From positions 62,001 to 126,000 of the forward strand of contig NZ_QJKC01000012.1 in NCBI RefSeq assembly GCF_003202035.1: a stretch of 64,000 nt of DNA. Reading direction: 5' to 3'. Under the pieces are notes generated by a model, which searched no databases, was not told the DNA's origin, and saw nothing but the letters and a program-made list of their open reading frames with translations. The translations under genes were made by a program, and so were the position numbers. This stretch comes from Aquitalea magnusonii (GTDB lineage Bacteria; Pseudomonadota; Gammaproteobacteria; Burkholderiales; Chromobacteriaceae). How positions within the stretch are numbered: position 1 is the first letter of the stretch; the number at the start of each line of letters is the position of its first letter. Shown one piece after another: positions 57,479 to 64,000 of the stretch.

Positions 57479-58216
57479 ATGACTCCGCCTTCCTGGCTGG
57501 GACAAGGCTGGCTGGCACCGCACTATCTGGGCTGGCTGCTGCATGGTGCAGCCATGACGGCCGCACTGGCACTGTGTGTCAGCCTGGCTGCCAGCTTGCT
57601 GGGCATCTTGCTGTGCGCAGCACAGGATAGCCCGCTGCGCGTACTGCACTGGCCTGCCCGTCTGTTTTGCAGCCTGCATCGCAACACACCGCTGCTGGTG
57701 CAGGTTCTGCTGTGGTATTTCGGCGTGGGTGGCCTGCTGCCGGATCAGGCCATGCAATGGCTGAACAGCCCGCACCAACTGGCGCTGCCGCTGGGCTTGA
57801 GCCTGTCCTGGCCCTCGTTTGAATGGCTGGCCGCCTGGATTGCCCTGTCCTGGTATTCGGCCTGCTTTATCAGCGGAGAACTGGCCGCTGGCCTGCGCAC
57901 CGTCGGCAGCGGGCAGCGGCTGGCTGGCCGGGCCCTGGGCATGAGCGAGTGGCAGATTTTCCGCCTTGTCGTGCTGCCGCAGGCATTGCGCCATATTCGT
58001 CAGCCACTGCTTGGCCAGTACACCGCCATCATCAAGAACACCTCGCTGACCATGGCCATTGGCGTGGCCGAGCTGTCCTATGCCTCTCGCCAGGTGGAAA
58101 GCGAAACCCTGCTGGCCTTTCAGGCCTTTGCCGTGGCCACCTTGTTCTATCTGCTGCTGGTCATCGCAACACAGCTGGCCGGGAGCCGGCGCAGCGCCGA
58201 GGAGCCTGGCCGATGA
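57479..58216 (+). CDS. Amino-acid ABC transporter permease 1
   Basis: A 245-residue permease of the GltJ/HisM family. LHGAAMTAALALCVSLAASL starts the transmembrane domain, and the coupling loop GRALGMSEWQIFRLVVLPQA is standard. Stop overlaps the next permease's start by four bases. Confidence 0.92.
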   Translation: MTPPSWLGQGWLAPHYLGWLLHGAAMTAALALCVSLAASLLGILLCAAQDSPLRVLHWPARLFCSLHRNTPLLVQVLLWYFGVGGLLPDQAMQWLNSPHQLALPLGLSLSWPSFEWLAAWIALSWYSACFISGELAAGLRTVGSGQRLAGRALGMSEWQIFRLVVLPQALRHIRQPLLGQYTAIIKNTSLTMAIGVAELSYASRQVESETLLAFQAFAVATLFYLLLVIATQLAGSRRSAEEPGR

Positions 58217-58887
58217 TGCTGAGCTTGCTGCATGACAATCTGGACTATCTGCTGTGGGGCAATCTGGCCCAGGGCCAGCCAGGCGGGCTATTGCTCACCG
58301 TCGGCATCAGCCTGGCCGCAGGCGTGCTGGCCACGCTGGGTGGGCTGGCCGGGGGGGTTGCGCTGTGCATGGGTGGGCCGCGGCTGTGCCGGGTACTCAA
58401 CACGCTGGTGCAGATCCTGCGGGCCATCCCGGTGCTGATGCTGATTTTCTGGTGCTATTTTCTGCTGCCGATCCTGTTCGGCATCGACATTCCTGGCGTG
58501 TTGACGGTGATTGCCGCGCTGGCGCTGATCAATGCCGCTTATCTCAGCCAGTCGGTCAAGGCCGGCATCGATGCCATCGGCGACGGGCAGTGGCGCGCAG
58601 CGCAGGCCCTGGGCATGACCCGCTGGCAAGCCCTGCGCTACATCATCCTGCCGCCAGCCTTGCGCGCCATGTTGCCGTCCTTCGTCAACCAGTGGATCAC
58701 CCTGCTGAAAGACAGCTCGCTGGCCTATGTGGTGGGCGTGGCGGAATTCACTTTTGTCGCCACCCAGATCAACAACCGCGAGCAGGTCTATCCCTTGCAG
58801 ATCTTCGGCCTGCTGGCCATCGGCTATCTGTTGCTGTGCAGTGCGCTGGAATGGCTGGGCCGGCGCGCCGGCCGCATGCCGGCCTGA
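58213..58887 (+). CDS. Amino-acid ABC transporter permease 2
   Basis: A 224-residue permease of the GltK type, with GGLLLTVGISLAAGVLATLG, the coupling loop AQALGMTRWQALRYIILPPA and SSLAYVVGVAEFTF. Start taken at 58213; the ATG at 58216 is equally possible. The operon ends here without an ATP-binding gene, so the ATPase must be encoded elsewhere. Confidence 0.92.
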   Translation: MMLSLLHDNLDYLLWGNLAQGQPGGLLLTVGISLAAGVLATLGGLAGGVALCMGGPRLCRVLNTLVQILRAIPVLMLIFWCYFLLPILFGIDIPGVLTVIAALALINAAYLSQSVKAGIDAIGDGQWRAAQALGMTRWQALRYIILPPALRAMLPSFVNQWITLLKDSSLAYVVGVAEFTFVATQINNREQVYPLQIFGLLAIGYLLLCSALEWLGRRAGRMPA

Positions 58888-59006
58888 AGGCGTCCTGCCG
58901 CGCAAGCCGGCGCAGCTTGGCCACCGCACCATGCGCTCCGGCGCAATGCTGCGCCATCGACTACACTGGCTACAGATTGAACGGGCTGATGAGCGAGGGC
59001 TTCCAC

Positions 59007-59774
59007 ATGCATGTCAAGGTTCTGGGTGCGTCCGCCGGTATCGGACAAGCGGCGCGTACCACCAGCTTTCTGGTCGATGGCAACTGCCTGATCGACTGTG
59101 GCACCGGTGTTGCCGACCTCGATACCGACGCGCTGTTGCAGATCGACACCGTACTGCTGACCCATAGCCACCTGGACCACAGCGGCAGCCTGCCCTTGCT
59201 GGCCGATGCCCATGTGACACACGGCGGCAGGGGGCTGGACGTCTACACCCAGCAGGAAACCATCAGCGCGTTGCAGCAGCACATGTTCAACGGCCTGCTG
59301 TGGCCGGACTACACCAAGGCGGCCCCCGGCAATATGCCATGGGTGAGGCTGCATGCACTGGAAGTGGGCGATTCGATCTCCCTGCCCGATGGCATTGCCA
59401 CCGCCCTGCCGGCGGAGCACAGCGTGCCGGCACTGGGCTGGCTGCTGGAAGGTCCATGGCGGGCGCTGGCCTTTACCGGCGACTCCGGCCCCTGCCTGCC
59501 TTTCTGGCACTGGATCAGCCATGTCCCGTCATTGACGGATGTGATTTGCGAATTGAGCTATCTGAGCGAGCAGTCGGCCCTGGCGCTGAAAGGCGGCCAC
59601 ATGTCCCCCGCCCTGCTGCTGCCGCTGCTGGAAATCCTGCCACCCAATGTCCATGTGTGGATCACCCACACCGAAAGCAGCCTGCGCAGCCAGCTGCTGG
59701 AGCAGGTGCGCAAGGAACTGCCCTCGCTATTGCACCTGCATCCGCTGGAGCAAGGCATCAGCATCGAGTTGTAA
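59007..59774 (+). CDS. Metallo-beta-lactamase-fold hydrolase, class II cAMP phosphodiesterase-like
   Basis: A 255-residue MBL-fold enzyme. The metal motif is THSHLDHSG at about residue 52, with preceding FLVDGNCLIDCGTG and later FTGDSGPC and VWITHTES. The pattern resembles class II cyclic-nucleotide phosphodiesterases, though other phosphodiesterase or thiol hydrolase roles are possible. ATG 59007 (MHVKVLGASAG) was chosen because GAGGG lies 8 bases upstream; ATG 58989 is the alternative. Confidence 0.85.
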   Translation: MHVKVLGASAGIGQAARTTSFLVDGNCLIDCGTGVADLDTDALLQIDTVLLTHSHLDHSGSLPLLADAHVTHGGRGLDVYTQQETISALQQHMFNGLLWPDYTKAAPGNMPWVRLHALEVGDSISLPDGIATALPAEHSVPALGWLLEGPWRALAFTGDSGPCLPFWHWISHVPSLTDVICELSYLSEQSALALKGGHMSPALLLPLLEILPPNVHVWITHTESSLRSQLLEQVRKELPSLLHLHPLEQGISIEL

Positions 59775-59880
59775 GACCCGGTAACAAAACCCCGGCGCCA
59801 GCGTTACGCTGCCTTGGCCCGGATTCTCCACGAGGTTTTGTCAGCGCTTCCCGGGGGAGATGGGACAGAGCGGCAGCCGC

Positions 59881-60645
59881 TTACGGGCTGCTGCCGTAAA
59901 TGCGCTGCAGCGGTTGCATGATGCGTGCCAGCCGGCCGCTGCGACGGACATGCTCAAAACCAGCGCGGACCTGTTGCACCAGCACCTCGCTGGTATCACG
60001 GTTGAACACCATGTACAGGCCGGACTCCAGCTCGCTCAGCACATAGACAGGCTCGATCTGGCTGCAATCCAGGCCGTGCGGCGCACACTTGGCCAGCCCC
60101 AGCGGCACCAGATCGATGCGGCCAGCCTGTAACATCGGCAATAGCAGATCGCTGGAGCTGACCACCATCAGGGTCTTGTCACCGCCTTCGGCAAAGCCCT
60201 TGCGCCGCAGGTATTCCTCGCGGAAATCCATATTGACCACGCCGATGCGATAGCGCCGGGCATCATCCAGGCTGTGCACCACCACGTCGCCACGCCCTTT
60301 CTTGCGAAACAGCGCGATGCGGTTGGTCACCAGCGGGCCTATCCACTTGAACTTGTTCTCGCGTTCCGGGGTTCTGGCCACCGGATACATCAGGGTGCCG
60401 GGCCGGGCCAGCGTGGTGGTGTAGATTCTGGCCCAGGGCTGGATATCCACCTGGTAGGGCAAACCGGCGCTGGCCAGGGTGGCGCGCACGATGTCGGTGC
60501 AATAGCCCCGTATCGCCCCATCCTGCCGATAGGAAAAAGGCAGGTTGTCTTCTGCCAGCACCGGCAGTGTTGCAGCCAGCGCCCAGCTGCTGCAGACCGC
60601 CAGCCCGCAGCACATTGCCACCCACTTGATCAAAAAGCGCATCAT
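59881..60645 (-). CDS. Periplasmic solute-binding (family 3) protein, orphan
   Basis: A 254-residue protein. The start at MMRFLIKWVAMCCGLAVCSS gives a signal peptide ending ALA; the remainder is a family-3 solute-binding domain (LPVLAEDNLPFSYRQDGAIR, GYCTDIVRATLASAG, PYQVDIQPWARIY, NKFKWIGPLVTNRIALFRKK). No transporter genes adjoin it, so it may act as an orphan sensor or binding protein. The tandem ATGs make the exact start uncertain. Confidence 0.82.
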   Translation of the reverse strand: MMRFLIKWVAMCCGLAVCSSWALAATLPVLAEDNLPFSYRQDGAIRGYCTDIVRATLASAGLPYQVDIQPWARIYTTTLARPGTLMYPVARTPERENKFKWIGPLVTNRIALFRKKGRGDVVVHSLDDARRYRIGVVNMDFREEYLRRKGFAEGGDKTLMVVSSSDLLLPMLQAGRIDLVPLGLAKCAPHGLDCSQIEPVYVLSELESGLYMVFNRDTSEVLVQQVRAGFEHVRRSGRLARIMQPLQRIYGSSP

Positions 60646-60757
60646 CGCGTCATCTGCGGCCTGAAGCCGTCTGCTTGTAAACGACTGATGCCGGCCTGCG
60701 CGACCGGCATCTGCAATGACAGCAGTATAAGTGTTTATACCGATGGCCGGTACTGAT

Positions 60758-60973
60758 TCATTCGCTGGCGACGACCTCGAAGCCGGCATCCACCACGGCG
60801 GCCGCCAGTTCTTCCGGCGACACGGTCGCCGCATCGTACACGACGTGTGCCTGCTTGCTTTCCAGGCTGACCTCGGCGCTGCTGACACCCGCCATGGTGG
60901 ACAATACCTGGCTGATGCTGTTGGCGCAGCCGCCGCAGCTCATGCCTTCGATATGCAGTTTCAGTTCGCTCAT
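60758..60973 (-). CDS. copZ: Copper chaperone, HMA domain
   Basis: A 71-residue Atx1/CopZ-like protein. The metal-binding loop is GMSCGGCANSISQ at residues 10-22, with a beta-alpha-beta-beta-alpha-beta pattern. Probably shuttles Cu(I) to the neighbouring ATPase. It lies 16 bases downstream of copA in the same direction. Confidence 0.93.
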   Translation of the reverse strand: MSELKLHIEGMSCGGCANSISQVLSTMAGVSSAEVSLESKQAHVVYDAATVSPEELAAAVVDAGFEVVASE

Positions 60974-60989
60974 GCTCGTTCCTTTCCGT

Positions 60990-63332
60990 TTATTTCCAGC
61001 GGCGCAGCAGCAGCGAATTGCTGACTACCGACACCGAACTCATGGCCATGGCAGCCCCTGCCAGTACCGGATTCAACAATCCCAATGCCGCCAGCGGAAT
61101 GCCGAGCGCATTGTAGATGAAGGCAAAAAACAGGTTCTGCCGGATTTTTCCCAAGGTGGCACGCGACAGGCGGATGGCATCGGCCACCTGTTGCACATCA
61201 CCACGCATCAGGGTGATGTCGGCGGTTTCCAGTGCCACGTCCGCGCCGCCACCCATGGCGAAGCTGACATCGGCGAGCGCCAGCGCCGGGGCATCGTTGA
61301 TGCCATCGCCCAGCATGGCCACCTGCAGGCCGGTCGCCTGGAGTTCGCGCAGCGCATCCGCCTTGTCCTGCGGCCGCAAACCGGCGCGATAGTGGTCAAT
61401 GCCGGCCTCGGCAGCGATGGCGGCGGCCGTCGATGGATTATCGCCGGTCAGCATGATGACCCGCACCCCCATTTGCTGCAAGCTGCGCACCGCGGCGGCC
61501 GAGGTGGGACGCAAACGGTCGGCGACGGCCAGCAGGCCAAGCAAGACATCATCGCGGGCGACGGCAATCACGCTCTGCCCCGGTGCACGCCATTCTGGCG
61601 GTAAGGGCTGGCTGCAGGCCCACTCCGGCCGCCCGACCCGTATCCTGCCATATCCTGCCAGCTCGGCAATCACCCCCTGCCCCACTTCGGCACGGAAGGA
61701 CTGCAGCGCCAGCAAGGGCAGCTGACGCGCAGCCGCCTGTTGCAGCAGCGCCAGCGCCAGCGGGTGTTCCGAGCCGCTCTCCGCACTCGCTGCCAGGCGC
61801 AGCAACTGGTCCTGATCGCCATCGGCAGCCCAGAGGTGGCTGAGCTGCGGCCGGCCTTCGGTCAGCGTACCGGTCTTGTCCACCACCAGCAGCTGGATGC
61901 GGCCGGCGCTTTCCAGTGCCGTGGCATTGCGAAACAGCATGCCGCGGCTGGCCCCCTTGCCGACGCCCACCATCACGGCGGTCGGCGTTGCCAGCCCCAG
62001 CGCGCAGGGGCAGGCAATCACCAGCACCGCCACCGCATTGATCAATGCCTGGCTCCAGTCGCCCAGCCAGCAGCCGTTGAGCAACAGGGTCAGCACCGCC
62101 AGGCCGGCCACCACCGGCACGAATACGCCGGCAATGCGGTCGGCCAGCCGCTGGATCGGCGCCTTGCTGCCCTGCGCCTGCCCGACCAGCCGGATGATTT
62201 CCGCCAGCTGGGTGTGGGCGCCAACACTGACCGCGCGTATTTTCAGCATGCCTTGCAGATTGCGGGTGGCGGCATAGACCTTGTCGCCCACCGTCTTGGC
62301 CAGCGGCATGCTCTCGCCAGTCAGCATGCTTTCATCGAGGCTGGCCTTGCCTTCCAGCACCACCCCGTCCACCGGCAGGCTTTCACCGTGGCGCACCAGC
62401 ACCACATCGCCCACCTGCAACTGGTCCACCCCGATCTCCTGCAGGCTGCCGTCACGCTCGATGCGCGCCGTGCGTGGCGCCAGCCGCAGCAGGCTGGCAA
62501 TGGCCCCGGCACTCTTGCCGCGTGCCCGTGCTTCCAGCAGCTTGCCCAGCAATACCAGGGTAATCACCGCCGCACTGGCCTCGAAATACACATGTTGCTG
62601 CTGCCAGCCCGCCAGGGTGACCACGGTGGACAGCAGCCAGGCCATGCTGGTGCCCAGCGCCACCAGCACATCCATATTGGCCCCGCCGCTGCGCAGCGCA
62701 TGCCAGGCACCGCGATAAAAGCGCCAGCCGATGAGGAACTGCACCGGTGTTGCCAGGGCCAGTTGCAGGCCGCGTGGCAGCATCAGCTGGTGCCAGCCGA
62801 ACAGCATGGCCAGCATTTCCAGGAAAAATGGCAGGGTGAGCAAGGCCGAGGCGGCAAACCACAGCAGCTCGCGCCGGTATGACTGCGTCTGCGCGGTGCC
62901 ATCCTGGCCGGCATCCTGCTGCAGCGTGGCTGTGAAGCCGGCCCTGCTCACCGCTGCCAGCACGTCGGCCGGCTGCACGGTGCCGGTGGCAAACTGCAGG
63001 CGGGCAGTGGCGGTGGCGAAATTGACCTCGGCAGTGCACAGCGGCAGTTTGTTCAGCACTTTTTCCAGACGCACCGCGCAGGCGGCACAGCTCATGCCGG
63101 CGATAGCCAGTTGCAGTTGCTGCTGCGGCAGGCTGAAGCCGGCTTTGTCGATGGCCGCCTGCAGTTGGGCGATGCTGGTGGCCGCCGGCTGGTAACGGAT
63201 GAGCGCCTGTTCGCTGGCGAAGTTGACACTGGCACTGACGCCATCCAGCCGGTTCAACACCTTCTCCAGGCGGATGGCGCAGGCCGCGCAATGCATTCCG
63301 GCAATGGGCAGGGTAATGACAGATTCATTCAT
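60990..63332 (-). CDS. copA: Copper-exporting P-type ATPase
   Basis: A 780-residue P1B-type ATPase. It has two N-terminal HMA domains with GMHCAACAIRLEKV and GMSCAACAVRLEKV, the membrane metal site VIACPCALGLATP, phosphorylation motif DKTGTLTEG, TGES and the hinge GDGINDAPALA. The CPC motif defines Cu(I)/Ag(I) specificity. A CsoR-like operator lies in the promoter, so copper induction is likely. Forms a copA-copZ operon. Confidence 0.95.
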   Translation of the reverse strand: MNESVITLPIAGMHCAACAIRLEKVLNRLDGVSASVNFASEQALIRYQPAATSIAQLQAAIDKAGFSLPQQQLQLAIAGMSCAACAVRLEKVLNKLPLCTAEVNFATATARLQFATGTVQPADVLAAVSRAGFTATLQQDAGQDGTAQTQSYRRELLWFAASALLTLPFFLEMLAMLFGWHQLMLPRGLQLALATPVQFLIGWRFYRGAWHALRSGGANMDVLVALGTSMAWLLSTVVTLAGWQQQHVYFEASAAVITLVLLGKLLEARARGKSAGAIASLLRLAPRTARIERDGSLQEIGVDQLQVGDVVLVRHGESLPVDGVVLEGKASLDESMLTGESMPLAKTVGDKVYAATRNLQGMLKIRAVSVGAHTQLAEIIRLVGQAQGSKAPIQRLADRIAGVFVPVVAGLAVLTLLLNGCWLGDWSQALINAVAVLVIACPCALGLATPTAVMVGVGKGASRGMLFRNATALESAGRIQLLVVDKTGTLTEGRPQLSHLWAADGDQDQLLRLAASAESGSEHPLALALLQQAAARQLPLLALQSFRAEVGQGVIAELAGYGRIRVGRPEWACSQPLPPEWRAPGQSVIAVARDDVLLGLLAVADRLRPTSAAAVRSLQQMGVRVIMLTGDNPSTAAAIAAEAGIDHYRAGLRPQDKADALRELQATGLQVAMLGDGINDAPALALADVSFAMGGGADVALETADITLMRGDVQQVADAIRLSRATLGKIRQNLFFAFIYNALGIPLAALGLLNPVLAGAAMAMSSVSVVSNSLLLRRWK

Positions 63333-63355
63333 GACGGCCTCCTCGGGATGTCAGT

Positions 63356-63376
63356 ATATACCCCCAAGGGGTATAT
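63356..63376 (-). promoter_or_regulatory. CsoR-like copper operator
   Basis: ATATACCCC-caa-GGGGTATAT is a perfect 9-bp inverted repeat of the G/C-core type bound by CsoR-family repressors. It lies 24 bases upstream of the copA start codon. The regulator gene is not in the window; a CueR site (ACCTTCC...GGAAGGT) is not seen. Confidence 0.6.
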
Positions 63377-63412
63377 GAACACCACCATAAAGCAAACGCC
63401 AGGCATGAAAAA

Positions 63413-63436
63413 GCCGCAGGGCCTGCGCGCTGCGGC
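63413..63436 (-). terminator. Terminator of the CorA gene
   Basis: 7-bp arms (gccgcag 63413-63419, ctgcggc 63430-63436) followed leftward by five T. Confidence 0.55.
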
Positions 63437-63458
63437 AGCGGATGCAACAGGATGCACG

Positions 63459-64000
63459 TCAGATCCAGTTACGCTTCCAGAACAGCCAGATCAGCCCGCC
63501 GGCAATGGCGGCCATCAGCCCCAGCACGGCAAAATAGCCATAGTGCCAGTGCAGCTCCGGCATGTTTTCAAAGTTCATGCCATAGATGCCGGCAATCAGG
63601 GTCAAGGGCATGAAGATCATGCTGAACACGGTCAGCACGCGCATTTGCAGGTTCAGCCGGTGCGACTGGGTGGACAGATACAGGTCCAGCATGTCGGCCA
63701 CCATTTCGCGTGACATTTCCAGCGATTCGATGACATGCATGGTGTGGTCATAGGCATCGCGCAGATAGACCTGGGTTTCCTGCCGGATCAGGATGAATTC
63801 GCCACGGGTCATGGTCAGCAGCATCTCGCGCAGGGGCAGGATGGAGCGGCGCAGCTTGAGACAATCATGTTTCAGCCGCTGCACCTTGTTGAGCACACCC
63901 ACTTCGCGGCCACGCAGCAGCAGCTGGTCCGTCCGCTCGACATGCTCGGTAAACTGGCTGAGCACGCCGAAATAATCGTCGATGATGGCATCCAGCAGTG
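63459..64000 (-). CDS. corA: CorA-family Mg2+/Co2+ transporter, N-terminal part outside window
   Basis: The visible 180 C-terminal residues contain the end of the cytoplasmic stalk helix (QETQVYLRDAYDHTMHVIES, LDLYLSTQSHRLNLQMRVL) and two membrane helices with the GMN motif in GIYGMNFENMPELHW. CorA proteins form pentameric Mg2+ channels; ZntB relatives export Zn2+, so the ion is uncertain. The start lies beyond position 64000. Confidence 0.88.
   Translation of the reverse strand, partial: LLDAIIDDYFGVLSQFTEHVERTDQLLLRGREVGVLNKVQRLKHDCLKLRRSILPLREMLLTMTRGEFILIRQETQVYLRDAYDHTMHVIESLEMSREMVADMLDLYLSTQSHRLNLQMRVLTVFSMIFMPLTLIAGIYGMNFENMPELHWHYGYFAVLGLMAAIAGGLIWLFWKRNWI

Noticed and set aside
58254..59774. 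506-residue frame starting inside the second permease
   Set aside because: Only its last 255 residues are protein-like (the MBL hydrolase); the first part is permease in the wrong frame.

Overview
The window looks like a chromosomal segment from a betaproteobacterium of the Neisseriales (Chromobacteriaceae type, such as Chromobacterium, Aquitalea or Vogesella). This is inferred from high-GC housekeeping genes, the resemblance of their proteins to that group, and gene arrangements such as uvrC-pgsA followed by tRNA-Gly/tRNA-Cys. No sequence search was run, so the genus is inference.

Layout. 1-14.2 kb is rich in iron genes: an EfeUO-type importer behind a strong Fur box, a FeoA-FeoB-Cys-rich protein operon behind a weaker Fur-like box, a second FeoA-FeoB pair, and a Fur-box-preceded 52-residue orphan membrane peptide. 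Between them lie a deleted IS3-family remnant, three tRNAs (Thr, two Pro), rdgC, katG, a DODA-type dioxygenase and an unusual class 1A dihydroorotate dehydrogenase. 14.4-24.4 kb is mostly housekeeping: dcd, an acetylpolyamine amidohydrolase operon, cysK, a K+ channel, glycerate kinase, a ProQ-type RNA chaperone, tRNA-Leu, an aromatic aminotransferase and a nucleoid-associated protein.

24.4-32.9 kb is a visibly AT-richer chaperone-usher fimbrial island. It has two major pilins, a chaperone, an usher and two alternative tip proteins, plus a probable decayed gene between the tip genes. An exact inverted-heptad palindrome of the BvgA/FimZ type lies upstream. The island ends at an array of tRNA-Cys and four tRNA-Gly genes. 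The tRNA-Leu that usually follows Gly-Cys lies 11 kb away on the other side, so the island appears to have split the array.

33.5-52 kb returns to core genes: pgsA, uvrC, guaB, an AraC/GyrI pair, a hydrolase, an HDOD protein, an M32 carboxypeptidase, ribD, nrdR, glyA, yfcF and ilvD. The 48.3-49.0 kb intergenic region holds a strong sigma70 promoter about 70 bp before a strong terminator, predicting a roughly 92-nt small RNA with CU-rich anti-Shine-Dalgarno segments. 52.2-64 kb has lgt, a PhnD/selenate-type ABC transporter with a fused double permease, an amino-acid ABC transporter lacking its own ATPase, a beta-lactamase-fold hydrolase, copper export genes behind a CsoR-like operator, and a truncated CorA gene.

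The strongest candidates for something undescribed are the predicted CU-rich small RNA, the Fur-box orphan peptide, the operator-controlled small unit next to the sRNA, and the two-adhesin fimbrial island.
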